Part shown: piece by piece, positions 26,301-33,407 of the stretch | Position numbering within the stretch: position 1 is the first letter of the stretch | Layout of the letters: every line of letters begins with the position of its first letter | DNA from: Anodontia alba | Taxonomy: Eukaryota; Mollusca; Bivalvia; Lucinida; Lucinidae | Direction: 5' to 3' | Assembly (NCBI GenBank): GCA_964016985.1 | Contig: OZ024828.1 | Span: 29,332,581-29,396,580 of the forward strand | DNA length: 64,000 nucleotides | Notes under the pieces: generated by a model | Databases searched by the model: none | What the model saw: only the letters and a program-made list of their open reading frames with translations | What the model was told of the DNA's origin: nothing | Position numbers and translations under genes: made by a program

Positions 26301-29016
26301 GTAAGTTTGATTGAGCTAAAACTTGATGGGAAGCATCGGAGTGACATAGAGATTCAGAAGTGCTTAAATCATTCTGTTTGTCTATCCAAGGTGGCCACCT
26401 GGTATCTGATCTGGGTTTATAGTTTGATCACAGTGTAAATTTCATGGGGAAATAAGAAAAATTTAAATACTTTTCTGTTGAAAAAAAAACAAACAGTGTC
26501 TTATTTGAAGCTATGTTTGGATGGAAAAGGCCTTGATGAGTGTGTGAACAACATTCTGAACCTGTGCATTTTGCATGCTGTATTTATCTTCACTCTTTGG
26601 ATACCTTGCCCCAAGGTTTAAAACTTTTTTCATGCTCAGCTCTGCTGATCATGACGTTTGTCCTGCTTATAGATCTCAACTGCAAATTCTTTCTTGCTAA
26701 AAATAGCTGAGCAAGAAAATTTTTCTGCTAATAAATATGAAAATGCCAACTATTGTTGGCATTTTCATATTTTTAGCAGAGAAAAATTCATGAAAAAAGT
26801 TTTATATCTCCGAGGCCTTAACTCCTTACCATACCTCTCTGAAAATTTGAAAACATGCTTGCTTTACCTTGCATTTTGTATGTCTAAAAGCTACTGGATA
26901 ATGTAACAAATAGTGTAGACCCTGACTCTGTAGCATCTGATCTACACAGTTTGCTCAGGCCTATTTATTCAAATACTTAGGGCAAATGTGGTATTGTTAG
27001 AAAACATGTCTTGATGTGGTTAATATATTAGCATAAAAACTGTATTGTGTTTACTTTACAGGAAATGTTAATTCAGATTTGAATGAGGCATCACCCTATT
27101 TCGATCTTGGTCCACGTAAAGTTGACCAGGTCGGGACATACCACTATGTTTGTACGAGAAACAATGATTTCACAAACCGTGATCAGAAAGCCAGAATTAT
27201 GGTATCTCCAATGGCCTTTACAGAGATGGTTATTGGTTATCTTGGTGGAAACATTGAACTCCCGAATGGGTAAGAATTCTTATTCTGTATTTATTTTGAA
27301 TATTCAGGCATCTTAACTTCTTACAATAATTTTGCTTTTTCCGAAATTTGAGCATCTGTTTAACCTTTACCATTCTCCGGGCTAATTCAGTAAAGATTAA
27401 ATTGATAACTGTAATAACCATAAATATTGGGACAGATATGACTTTGCAAACAGTGTAGACCCAGATCAGATGCCACATAATGCGGCCTCTGATCATGGTC
27501 TACAGTGTTTGCCATAGATACAGAAATATTTTTAGACATATCAACAGGTAGTAGAATGGACTTTTTAAAATTTTAGGACAAGTATGGTAGATAAGGTGTC
27601 CCAACAATACTTAGGGTAAACGGTATATTTTTCTTATTTTTCACAGAAAATGGGGTTTGATGTTTCATGCAAGTTGTCTCCATTAGATTGAATATGGCAT
27701 TTCATATTTTGATAGGATGACAATTTTGTAAATCTTTAGCATGCTGTTGGCCACATCAGTAATTATCAAATAAGTGTTTGTTTTTTTTTATTTTTCAGAG
27801 GAAATATTTGTTGACATTTCATTTAATTTGTGCTCTTAGATTTGATTTTCAAGGAAAATACTTGTTGACATTTCATTTGATTTATGCTCTTAGATTGAAT
27901 TTTCATAGAAAATGTTTGTTGACATTTTCACTTGATTAGTGCTCTCAGATTGGACTTTCTTGGTATATTTCCAGTGTAGGAAATGTACATGCTGATGAAG
28001 GTGTGTTTGACAGCTTACATCATGTGAGACTAGAGGTGTGGCCCAAAAATGAGGGAAAACAAAAGGTGAAGGCAGCTGGAAAGGAAGTTACTGTAAGTTC
28101 AGACTGGTATTCCAGATATTAATACGATGCACAACACACTAAAAGGGCCCTTATGAAGTTTCCTGTCATCGAAGGCCTTGATCAGCGTGTGCAAATGCGC
28201 AGGCTGATCAGGGCCTTTGTTGACCACTTACAGAATCAATAAATATTGTAGTATATGTCGACAAATAGAGAATGTTCGGATCACACTGCATGGATGTGCA
28301 CGCTTGTCTGGACCTTCCCTGATACTGTGGACTCCTCATAACTGAAGTTCTGGGCCCAGTTGTTCAAAGCATTGTTAGCTTAATGAGCTCGTTAGTGGTC
28401 AAATTTTAACTATACTAGTAAGTACAATATGTAATTCACAGGTATTTTTGCTGAAAAAAAGTGAGTTGCTTTTGCAAATGCAAAAGCTACTCACATTTTT
28501 TCAGCAAAAATATTAGCTTATATGGCATATTTAATGATCAAAGTTTTAACTATACGTTAACTAACGACATTGTTAGTTTTGAACGACTGGGCCAAAAAAT
28601 TTTCTGTTCCTTTATTTCAGTCTGGTGAGGATTATGTCAGTGATTTTCTGGTGCTGTATCCACAGTCGAGCATGACTGTTCCAGGAAAAGCCATGACAGT
28701 CTCCTTAAAAGTTGACGATGCTAGCAACATAGCTGTTTATCGTTCATCTTCGGATCAGCAGTTTGCCACTTGGACAAAATTAGACACTGAGGTTGAAGAC
28801 GGTGTGGCTCACTTCCAGGCCACTGCCGGTGGGGTTTATGTGGCCAAATCACACAGTAATACTGTGTTAATAGTAGCTTTAATAATAGCTGTCCTAGCGA
28901 TTGCCTTGATAATTGTAGGCGGAGTGATGTATTTCAAAAGAAACCCTTCAAAATGGAAACACTTAAAATCTGAAACAGAAAATTTGACGAAAAATTTGAA
29001 AAGTGATGTAATATAA
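2305..29016 (+). CDS. DD3-3: DD3-3-like single-pass membrane protein, 12 exons, 5' end outside window
   Basis: Exons: 2305-2397, 5782-5877, 7217-7355, 9561-9686, 12109-12267, 14259-14461, 16128-16370, 19504-19674, 22938-23173, 27062-27269, 27975-28092, 28621-29016. Every junction has AG and GT borders and phases match throughout, giving about 728 residues. I recognise the family from motifs typical of Dictyostelium DD3-3 and its invertebrate homologues: [12 protein letters not shown], a Cys-rich CELVLQYMC segment, [52 protein letters not shown] and [19 protein letters not shown]. The last two regions look like cupredoxin-fold segments, which is inference. The final exon encodes one hydrophobic helix (about 28857-28931) and a short basic tail, so most of the protein is probably extracellular or luminal. 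Molecular function is not established. The signal peptide and first exon(s) must lie upstream of base 1; I found no matching exon in 1-2300. Confidence 0.85.
2464..2578. repeat. P4 hairpin
   Basis: GATATTTCATGTGAATCGTC and its inverse, flanked by AAAATAAGACTT. Adjoins the S1 SINE at 2601. Confidence 0.8.
2601..2897 (+). mobile_element. S1 SINE, full length
   Basis: tRNA-derived head with A-box GTGGCTCAGTTGG and B-box GGTTCGATTCCC, body with GTGCACAATACTGGTTAACC, tail GGGCCGTAAAACCTCAACAC then AAACAAA. Pol III origin is inferred from the boxes. Confidence 0.88.
3238..3335. repeat. P4 hairpin
   Basis: TTCATGCAAATTGTCTCCTA and the inverse arm TAGGAGACAATTTGCATGAA. Confidence 0.82.
3466..3748 (+). 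mobile_element. S1 SINE, diverged
   Basis: Head GTAGTGCATCTTGACTTCAG, body with GTTACTGGTGAAAG and a tail with CATAAAACTCAAACTC. Same layout as 935-1222. Confidence 0.65.
3838..3930. repeat. P4 hairpin
   Basis: Arms around GTCTCCTCGGGAGAC, with AACAAGGTTTGACATTTCAT outside. Confidence 0.8.
4361..4700 (+). mobile_element. S2 SINE, full length
   Basis: Head with A-box GTGGCTCAGTGGTAGAGC and B-box GGTTCCATCCC, body GCTCAGCATTAAGAAAGAAG, tail TTAAGCCTAAATCAAACAAA. CATCCATCT on both sides may be the target duplication. A reverse, diverged copy lies at 10785-11090. Confidence 0.82.
5045..5772 (+). repeat. 30-bp minisatellite
   Basis: More than 20 imperfect units of TGTGTAGTTTTAATGAGTAG followed by ATGAGATGTT. 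The last unit merges with the acceptor of the DD3-3 exon at 5782. Confidence 0.93.
5782..5877 (+). CDS. DD3-3: DD3-3-like exon
   Basis: Acceptor tatatttcag, donor gtaaga. Correct frame begins one base in and reads [20 protein letters not shown], then [12 protein letters not shown] longer open frame across this interval is out of phase with both neighbours and is not the protein. A 30-bp minisatellite runs up to the acceptor. Confidence 0.88.
5904..6151. repeat. G foldback MITE
   Basis: Ends CTGGGCCCAGTTGTTCAAAG and TTTGAACAACTGGGCCCAG; centre AAAATGTGAGTAGCTTTTGC with its inverse. About 245 bases. It starts 27 bases after the donor of the exon ending 5877. Confidence 0.92.
6255..6462. repeat. 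H3 foldback element
   Basis: Core AAACAGTGCAGAACCAGAT hairpin flanked by GTCTGACAAAATGG and CATTCCACTAAGTGTTTTCAG. Other H3 copies: 39725-39958, 44765-45005, 45548-45768, 55735-55900, 58300-58478. Confidence 0.72.
7217..7355 (+). CDS. DD3-3: DD3-3-like exon
   Basis: Acceptor tgtttccag, donor gtaaat. Encodes [20 protein letters not shown] through NKGLFTADQ, with several Cys that suit an extracellular domain. Starts in phase 2 and ends in phase 0. Confidence 0.88.
7648..7715 (+). pseudogene. tRNA-Asp-like sequence
   Basis: CCTGTCACGCAGACGGCCGG then GGTTCAATCCCCGG resembles the anticodon arm (GTC) and T arm of tRNA-Asp, with GGTAGAGTGG as a D-arm-like part and a T run after. The acceptor ends do not pair, so it is a tRNA pseudogene or SINE head. 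Confidence 0.55.
7716..8640. other. intron stretch, no feature recognised
   Basis: AT-rich, no exon fitting either gene and no repeat family seen here. Confidence 0.5.
8990..9540. other. intron stretch, no clear feature
   Basis: Contains an A run (9310-9328) and short T runs. The segments AAAAAAGTATTAGATTCTCA and TGAGAATCTAATAATTTTTT at 8985 and 9367 are inverse to each other, so an old inverted repeat about 380 bases long may cover most of it. Confidence 0.5.
9561..9686 (+). CDS. DD3-3: DD3-3-like exon
   Basis: Acceptor caatttcag, donor gtcagt. Exactly 42 codons: [16 protein letters not shown] through [12 protein letters not shown]. The YPYWHPS motif is typical of the family as I recall it. 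Confidence 0.88.
9749..9812. repeat. short H-core hairpin
   Basis: TTTGCAAACAGTGTAGGTCC and the inverse arm around GTTGGCTTCAGAAGCCAAC. Confidence 0.8.
9975..10115. repeat. F1 foldback MITE
   Basis: CATGAAAACATATGTTGTGG and inverse around GCCTCAGAGAGGC. A T run (9949-9973) precedes it. Confidence 0.88.
10340..10760. repeat. diverged repeats of the 49255 array type
   Basis: Contains AAAGTCTGTGACCTTGACTTCAAGGTCATT and GACTAGTATCTAACATCAAT, like units of the array at 49255-50250. Confidence 0.5.
10785..11090 (-). mobile_element. S2 SINE, diverged, reversed
   Basis: Contains CAGTCACATCATACTGAAAA, TTTCTTAATGCTGAG and CAAGCAAAAAAG, the reverse of the S2 body, then GGAATCAAACCCACAATCTC as the reversed B-box head. 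Confidence 0.6.
11091..12108. other. intron stretch, mostly unrecognised
   Basis: Holds a P4 hairpin remnant at 11895-11970 and a T run at 11990-12013; otherwise nothing recognised. Confidence 0.5.
12109..12267 (+). CDS. DD3-3: DD3-3-like exon
   Basis: Acceptor taaattag, 53 codons [19 protein letters not shown] through VPNNKEDCE, donor gtaaat. A second possible donor (gtgagg after 12262) also gives a consistent frame if the next exon starts at 14275, so the 3' border is slightly uncertain. Confidence 0.83.
12455..12695. repeat. K foldback MITE
   Basis: Central palindrome AAAAGGAAAGAATTTGCTCC with its inverse, outer parts CTGAAAGGGGTCTTCTC and TTGTCTCCCTTGTA. Other copies: 38740-38885, 43225-43405, 43515-43715, 52570-52770, 63025-63210. 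Confidence 0.85.
13296..13348 (+). mobile_element. S1 SINE head fragment
   Basis: Only GTGGCTCAGTTGGATGCGCA and TCCGACTGGAGACCAGG remain before other repeat sequence takes over. Confidence 0.6.
13384..13604. repeat. H1 foldback element
   Basis: Ends CCATAATAACCCTGAATATT and ACTTAGGGTTATTATGG; inside, the H-core hairpin GCAAACAGTGTAGACTCTGA. Other H1 copies: 27405-27615, 34878-35103, 60060-60262, and diverged ones near 21295-21480, 26815-26995, 35740-35960 and 44125-44325. Confidence 0.85.
13780..14258. other. intron stretch with repeat fragments
   Basis: Starts with half of an H-core (AAACAGTCCAGACCCTGATC). It resembles 40600-40900 (TCCAGGTTTTGCTGATAACC, ACAGCACTCTGACGTCACAG there), so both belong to one unnamed repeat about 300 bases long. 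Confidence 0.55.
14259..14461 (+). CDS. DD3-3: DD3-3-like exon
   Basis: Reads [36 protein letters not shown] and [19 protein letters not shown], donor gtaaat. The start is set by phase: acceptor ctctag at 14258 joins in frame with the donor at 12268. The nearer acceptor ending at 14274 fits only with the alternative donor at 12263. Confidence 0.82.
14594..14735. repeat. F1 foldback MITE
   Basis: Arms around GTGCCTCACTGAGGTGC, ending CTTATCTGGAGCTATG. Confidence 0.82.
14876..15101. repeat. G foldback MITE
   Basis: CTGGGCCCAGTTGTTCAAAA to TTTGAACAACTGGGCCCTG, centre GAGTAGCTTTTGCAGTGC. Confidence 0.9.
15490..15750. repeat. foldback MITE, F1-like centre
   Basis: Palindrome TTTTGGATATTAGTTAGAAT around GCCTCACTGAGGC at 15611-15705, flanked by TAATGACACAATTG and TTAGTGTCACCTC. 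Same element as 40190-40545. Confidence 0.75.
15758..16020. repeat. G foldback MITE
   Basis: GTTCAGTTGTTCAAAGCG to TTTTGAACAACTGGGCCCAG, with a slightly enlarged centre GAGTAGCTTTTGCAAATGC. Lies about 110 bases before the exon at 16128. Confidence 0.87.
16128..16370 (+). CDS. DD3-3: DD3-3-like exon
   Basis: Acceptor cttgaatag, donor gtattt. Encodes [52 protein letters not shown]; Arg codons are split at both borders. One of the most family-specific exons. An open frame that continues past the donor is intronic. Confidence 0.9.
16729..16976. repeat. G foldback MITE
   Basis: CTGGGCCCAGTTGTTCAAAG to TTTGAACAACTGGGCCCTG, full length. Confidence 0.92.
17441..17545. repeat. F1 foldback MITE, diverged
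   Basis: AAGGCATATGTTGTGTATAG and ACCCACAACATATGCTTTTA as arms; the centre has degraded. Confidence 0.68.
17674..18280 (-). pseudogene. LINE C-terminal region with zinc finger
   Basis: In another frame than the RT part: [49 protein letters not shown], then a Lys/Arg-rich region and [20 protein letters not shown]. Continuous with the RT once the frameshift near 18285-18300 is allowed for. Confidence 0.85.
18290..19185 (-). pseudogene. LINE reverse transcriptase, broken
   Basis: Shows [11 protein letters not shown] with the first catalytic Asp, [10 protein letters not shown] where GVKQGCVL is usual, and FLFADDMA in place of the more common YADD box. It ends at a stop after ALGLKWYQ, where the frame shifts into the next part. 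No 5' endonuclease domain is present. Confidence 0.87.
19504..19674 (+). CDS. DD3-3: DD3-3-like exon, cupredoxin-like start
   Basis: Acceptor ctttttcag, donor gtaagt. Encodes [40 protein letters not shown] and [16 protein letters not shown]. The last part resembles the strand pattern of a cupredoxin fold, which is inference. Ends in phase 2 (CA|A = Gln). Confidence 0.9.
20030..20981 (+). repeat. V element with about 140-bp tandem units
   Basis: Units hold CCATCTGTCCGTCACGCTAT, CTCCTAAACCACTGGGC, AACCAAACTTGCTACATCAC and GTGTGCGAGAGCAACATT. The right end is TGCGCATTCTAGTTTTTC. The same element is reversed at 24805-25741. Confidence 0.82.
21085..21145. repeat. F1 MITE half
   Basis: One arm only: CTCCATGAAAACATGTTGTG then GGTACTCATTAGA. 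Confidence 0.6.
21295..21480. repeat. H1 foldback element, diverged
   Basis: TGGCAAACAGTGTAGACCCT hairpin with AGGCCGCGTTAGCGGCATCT in the middle. Confidence 0.65.
21779..22665 (+). mobile_element. mariner element, 3' part missing
   Basis: Starts at a TA with TACGAGGGATGTTCGAAATG, a mariner-type terminal repeat, and contains a transposase frame. Similarity stops near 22665, where a foldback MITE (22668-22770) begins, and no matching 3' terminal repeat follows. It lies in the DD3-3 intron before exon 22938. Confidence 0.85.
21973..22662 (+). pseudogene. mariner transposase, truncated and frameshifted
   Basis: N-terminal helix-turn-helix region ([35 protein letters not shown]), [11 protein letters not shown], then [13 protein letters not shown] with the first catalytic Asp. 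About 20 residues usually found between the LKKHL region and [10 protein letters not shown] are absent, a frame break occurs near 22560, and the C-terminal HDNA..H and final Asp motifs are missing. Confidence 0.88.
22668..22775. repeat. F1 foldback MITE at the broken mariner end
   Basis: TTTTCATGAAAACATATGTT and inverse around GCCTCAGCGAAGCAC. It starts where the mariner similarity stops. Confidence 0.88.
22938..23173 (+). CDS. DD3-3: DD3-3-like exon
   Basis: Acceptor ttttccacag, donor gttggt (a weak but valid GT). Encodes [55 protein letters not shown] and ends in phase 1. Confidence 0.88.
23400..23470. repeat. H-core-like hairpin
   Basis: AGCATAGACCCAGATCAGCC with AGACTCTGATC-type inverse arm. 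Confidence 0.55.
23925..24137. repeat. H2 foldback element
   Basis: AACCCGTTATAGACTGGATA to CCCAGACTATAATGGGCTA. Confidence 0.72.
24245..24532. repeat. foldback element with a duplicated arm
   Basis: Ends AATAAAACCTGTGTAAGAGA and CTCTTACACAGGTTTTACTG. The left arm segment from GAGACTGACTTTAAATAGTG to TGTAATTTTGCTA occurs twice in direct order (about 24274-24353 and 24351-24425); the right arm has one copy. Confidence 0.82.
24805..25741 (-). repeat. V element, reversed copy
   Basis: Left end GAAAAACTAGAATGCGCAGT is the reverse of the right end at 20981. About five units with CCCAGTGGTTTAGGAAGAGA and TAATGTTGCTCTCACACACC. Right end CATCGCTTTTTTAAAGAAGC. Confidence 0.82.
25850..26400. repeat. 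about 143-bp tandem repeat, four units
   Basis: Units start near 25852, 25998, 26142 and 26285, with GATTGAGCTGAAACTTGATG, GGGAGGCATC and ATTCAGAATTGCTAAAAT. Confidence 0.85.
26815..26995. repeat. H1 foldback element, diverged
   Basis: Contains AATAGTGTAGACCCTGACTC and ACACAGTTTGCTCAGGCCTA, with outer ends TAACTCCTTACCATACC. Confidence 0.55.
27062..27269 (+). CDS. DD3-3: DD3-3-like exon with Tyr-x-Cys cupredoxin-like motif
   Basis: Acceptor actttacag, donor gtaaga. Encodes [40 protein letters not shown] and [20 protein letters not shown]. The [11 protein letters not shown] motif recalls the final strands of cupredoxins; copper binding is not shown. Confidence 0.88.
27405..27615. repeat. H1 foldback element
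   Basis: CTGTAATAACCATAAATATT to CCCAACAATACTTAGGGTAA, core AAACAGTGTAGACCCAGATC. Confidence 0.82.
27975..28092 (+). CDS. DD3-3: DD3-3-like exon
   Basis: Acceptor atatttccag, donor gtaagt. Encodes [20 protein letters not shown] followed by [19 protein letters not shown]. Enters in phase 2, exits in phase 0. Confidence 0.86.
28350..28594. repeat. G foldback MITE next to the last DD3-3 exon
   Basis: CTGGGCCCAGTTGTTCAAAG to TTTTGAACGACTGGGCC; ends 27 bases before the acceptor-bounded exon start at 28621. Confidence 0.9.
28621..29016 (+). CDS. DD3-3: DD3-3-like terminal exon with transmembrane helix
   Basis: Acceptor tttatttcag, stop TAA at 29014-29016. Encodes [17 protein letters not shown], a beta-rich stretch, one hydrophobic helix rich in Val, Ile, Leu and Ala, and a basic Lys-rich tail ending [10 protein letters not shown]-family MITE ends only 27 bases before the acceptor, and an H3-type repeat starts within about 20 bases of the stop. 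Confidence 0.9.
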   Translation, partial: SGEDYVSDFLVLYPQSSMTVPGKAMTVSLKVDDASNIAVYRSSSDQQFATWTKLDTEVEDGVAHFQATAGGVYVAKSHSNTVLIVALIIAVLAIALIIVGGVMYFKRNPSKWKHLKSETENLTKNLKSDVI

Positions 29017-29032
29017 TTTCTTGTATTTATTT

Positions 29033-29550
29033 ACAGTAATTGTCCTAAATTTTCATACACAACTGTTCTGGCAAAACAGTGTACACAAACTGTGCAGAAT
29101 TCATCTCAAAAACATATTTATATATTTTGACCCCATTAAACCCCTTTTATATAGTAAAACTGGGGTTTACAAGGATATATATTAGTTTTCTTATTTCTGC
29201 TCAAAACCATAAATTGTGGGTACTCATTAGAACTGCCTAGGTGAGGCAGTTCTAACGAGTACCCACAATCTATGTTTTGAGCAGAAATATGAAAAATATC
29301 AGAATTTTTATGTGAAAACTTTTAGTTTTTGGTGGTGAAATTTTCAATATATTTGAATAGGTGTGTTTTCGTAATGCGAATCAAACTGATAAAGGAGCAA
29401 TCTCATCAGGGTGCTAAAGGAACAGTCTGATCAAGGTTTCCACCATTTGCCATTCCAGCAAGAATTTTGTGATATTAAAACATGAAAATAAGATTTAGGC
29501 AAGAAAGTTAGGAAAGTGCTCAAAAATTTAGGACATTTACTGTATTTTGA
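29033..29550. repeat. repeat stack in the DD3-3 3' UTR region
   Basis: Starts AATTGTCCTAAATTTTCATA (H3-like left flank) and ends AATTTAGGACATTTACTG. Inside is an F1-like element (29106-29375) with TTTTATATAGTAAAACTGGG and arms around AACTGCCTAGGTGAGGCAG. The inner element also occurs at 55075-55350. Confidence 0.7.
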
Positions 29551-29871
29551 TGAATGTTATGAATACAGTAAAATTCTGCTATTAAGACCATTAGAAAATA
29601 AGACCATTCCGCTATCAACCCATTGTGTACTGAATAGACTCTCCAACACTATATATTGGAAGAGTCCGATTTCAATTTTAGGTTCATCTGGCTATGGGAT
29701 TTACATATTCTTAGAGAAAAATGGCTGAACTATTTGCAAACTTTGGAGACCCTGATCAGATGCCGCGTTCTGCGGCATCTGATCTGGGTCTGCACTGTTT
29801 GCCAATTACCTTTTTACGGGTCTCCCGACTACAATGGGTTAAGACCAGTTTTTGCCAGTCTCAAATGGGTT

Positions 29872-29924
29872 TTTAGCTCACCTGAGCCAAAGGCTCAAGG
29901 TGAGCTATTGTGATCACTCACCGT

Positions 29925-29956
<32 letters not shown>

Positions 29957-32858
29957 CGTATGTCCGTCCGTCCGTCCACAATCTTTAAACAACATCTCCT
30001 CCTAAACCACTGATTGGATTTTGACCAAACTTCACAGGAATGATCCTTGGTTGGTCCTCTTTCAAAGTTGTTCAAATGGTTCCGGTCCGTTGCATATCTA
30101 GGTCACAGGAGCTAAAAATAGATTTTTTAACTAAAAACTTAAAAAATCTTCTTGTCAGAAACCACAGGACCGATTTCAATATAATTTTGCAGAAATGTTC
30201 CTTTGGTGATCCTCTACCAAGATTGTTCAAGCAATTCGGATTCGTCAAAAAACATGGCCGCCAGGGGGCGGGGCTTATTTTCCCTATATATCTATATAGA
30301 AAACTTTAAAATTCTTCTTGTCAGAAACCACTGGACAGATTTCAATATAATTTTGCAGAAATGTTCCTTTGGTGATCCTCTACCAAGATTGTTCAAGGCA
30401 TTTGGATTCGTCAAAAAACATGGCCGCCAGGGGGCGGGGCTTATTTTCCCCATATATCTATATAGAAAACTTTAAAAATCTTCTTGTCCGAAACCACTGG
30501 ACCGATTTCAATATAATATTGCAGAAATGTTCCTTTGGTGATCCTCTACCAAGATTGTTCAAGCCATTTGGATTTGTCAAAAAACATGGCCGCCAGGGGG
30601 CGGGGCTTATTTTCCCTATATATCTATATAGAAAACTTTAAAAATCTTCTTGTCCGAAACCACTGGACCGATTTCAATATAATTTTGCAGAAATGTTCCT
30701 TTGGTGATCCTCTACCAAGATTGTTCAAGCCATTTGGATTCGTCAAAAAACATGGCCACCAGGGGGCGGGGCTTATTTTCCCTATATATCTAATAGAAAA
30801 CTTTAAAAATCTTCTTGTCCGAAACCACTGGACTGATTTCCATATAATTTTGCAGAAATGTTCCTTTGGTGATCCTGTACCAAGATTGTTCATGCAATTT
30901 GGATTTGTCAAAAACATGGCCGCCAGGGGGCGGGGCTTATTTTCACTGTATATCTGTATAGAAAACTTTAAAAATCTTCTTGTCAGAAACCACTGGACCG
31001 ATTTCCATATGATTTTGCAGAAATGTTCCTTTGGTGATCCTGTTGCAAGATTGTTCAAGCCATTTGGATTTGTCAAAAAACAAGGCCGCTAGGGGGGCGG
31101 GGCTTATTTTCCTTATATATCTTTATGGAAAACTTTAAAAATCTTCTTGTCAAAAACCACTGGACCGATTTCCATGTGATTTTGCAGAAATGTTCCTTTG
31201 GTGATCCTGTTGCAAGATTGTTCAAGCCGCCATGATTCGTTAAAAAACATGGCCGCTAGGGGGCGGGGTTAATTTTCCCTATATAGAAAACTTTAAAAAT
31301 CTTCTTGTCATAAACGACTGGACCGATTTCAATATTACTTGGCAGAAATGTTTCCTTAGTGACCCTCTATCAAGATTGTTCAAGCCAACATGATTTGTCA
31401 AAAAACATGGCCGCTAGGGGGTGCGGGGCTTATTTTCGATATAATTCTATATAGAAAACTTGAAAAAATCTTGTCGTCAGAAACCACAGGACCGATTTCA
31501 GTATAACTTCGCAGAAATGTTTCCTTGGTGACCCTTTACCAAGATTGTTCAAGCCGTTATGATTTGTCAAAAAACATGGCCGCTAGGGGGCGGGGCTTAT
31601 TTTCCTATATAATTTATCTATATAGAAAATTTTAATAGTCTTTTCAGAAAGCACTTGACGGATTTCAATGTAACTTTGCAGGAATGTTTCTTATGTAACC
31701 CTCTATCAAGATTGTTCAAGCCGTCATGATTCGTCAAAAAACATGGCCGCCAGGAGTCGGGGCTTATTTTCCGTATATATCTATATAGAAAACTTTAAAA
31801 CTCTTCTTGTTAGAAACCACTGAACCGATTTCATTATAACTGCAGAAATTTTTCCTTGGTGACCCTCTACTAAGATTGTTCAAGTAATCATGATTTGTCA
31901 AAAAACATGGCTGCCTGGGGCAGGGCTTATTTTCCCTATATATCTATATATAAAACTTTAAAAATCTTCTTTTCGGAAACCAATGGACCGATTTCAATAC
32001 AACTTGGCAGGAATGTTTCTTTGGTGACCCTCTACAAAGATTGTTCAGGCCGTCATGATTCATCAAAAATCATGGCCACTAGGGGGCGGGGCTTATTTTC
32101 CCTATATAGAAAACTTTAAAAATCTTCTCGTAAGAAACAGTTGGACCGAGTTCAATGTAACTTGGCAGGAATGTTGCTTTGGTGACCTTCTACCAAGATT
32201 GTTCAAGCCTTCATGATACGTCAAAAACCATGGCCCACAGGGGGTAGGGCTTATTTTTCATATATATCTGCATAGAAAATTTTAAAATTCTTCTTGTCAC
32301 ATACCCCATGACTGATTTCAATATTACTTGGCTGGAATGTTGCTTTTGTGAACCTCTATCAAGATTGTACAAGCAATCATGATTCGTCAAAAAACATGGC
32401 TGCCATGGGGTGGGGCTTGTTTTCCCTATATATCTAAATAGAAAACTTTAAAAATCTTCTTGTCAGAAACCACTGAACAGATTTCAATATAACTTGGTAG
32501 GAATGTTCCTTTGGTGAGTCTCTACCAAGTTTGTTCAAGCTGTCATGATTCGTCAAAAAACATGGCCGTTAGGGCGTAGGGCTTTATAGCTATATAAAAC
32601 TTTTTAAACCACTGGACCAATTTCAATATAACTTGGCAGAAATGTTCCTTTGGTGACCCTCTTTGAAAATTCAGTTCAGGTCATCAAGATTTGTAAAAAA
32701 ACATGGCCAGGGGTGTGGTGGAGCGGGGTGAGGGTGGTTAGTGCTATAAAGTTTATACAAAAATCCTAGAGCAGTGAACTTGGCTGAAACTTCAACAGTA
32801 AATATGCAAATCTGTTTGGTCAGGTGAGCGATATAGGACCATCATGGTCCTCTTGTTC
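29872..32858 (+). mobile_element. X1 composite element with tandem core (Helitron/HINE-like layout)
   Basis: Left end TTAGCTCACCTGAGCCAAAG with a short hairpin, a CCGTCGTCGTCG run, and CTCCTCCTAAACCACTGATT. The core is about 17 units of 150-170 bases with CCACTGGACCGATTTCAATA, CCAAGATTGTTCAAGCC and AACATGGCCGCCAGGGGGCG. Right end CAGGTGAGCGATATAGGACC with hairpin GGACCATCATGGTCC then TCTTGTT. Assignment to a class is inference. Confidence 0.85.
29923..29978 (+). repeat. CGT/CCGT microsatellite
   Basis: Run of CGT units followed by CCGT units in the left part of X1. Confidence 0.9.
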
Positions 32859-32896
32859 GTTATTCTACTTTGCTCCAGGTAGGAGGAGGTATCGGC

Positions 32897-33050
32897 ATAA
32901 TATTTTTCTTATTTCTCTTTGAAAATGTATGTCTTGGGTACTCTTTAGAAGTGCCTTGGGGAGGCACTTCTAATGAGTACCACAATATATATTTTTGTGA
33001 AGAAATAAGGCAAATATCAATACTTTTTGGTTGAAAAAGGACCTTATCTT
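32897..33050. repeat. F1 foldback MITE
   Basis: Arms around GTGCCTTGGGGAGGCAC, with ATGTATGTCTTGGGTACTC on the left. Confidence 0.82.
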
Positions 33051-33407
33051 GAGCTATTTTCTACATTTAATATTAACCTATTGCAGTCTTGAGATCTCTA
33101 AAAGGGTAGTTGGGAAACAGTGCAGACCCAGATCAGAGGGTCTCCTCTGTTTGCAAATAGTTTAGCCATTTTTCTCTAGGAATATCAAAATCTCATAGTC
33201 TGACGTACCTAAAATTGAAATTTGATTCTTCCAATATATATTGTGGGAGTCTATTCAGTCTACAATGGGTTAAGACAGCCGGGTTAATAAGGTCACTTTT
33301 AGGCAGTACCAAAGGTAGTCTTAATAATGGAAATTTACTGTTTATAGTTTGACAAGAATATTAATCCTTAATCTGCCAGTCACAACAGCAGCAGACATTT
33401 TGAATTT

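Larger units (their letters stand above)
29565..33350. mobile_element. nested stack: outer TIR element interrupted by several others
   Basis: Outer ends CAGTAAAATTCTGCTATTAA and TAATAATGGAAATTTACTG match the simpler copy at 39640-40045. Between them lie an H2 element (29616-29840), element fragment 29840-29871, the X1 composite (29872-32858), an F1 MITE (32897-33050) and another H2 (33072-33272). Confidence 0.72.

Noticed and set aside
30040..31092. Overlapping + and - open frames of 89-185 residues
   Set aside because: They are translations of the X1 tandem units, repeat with the unit length, and have no codon or domain support.
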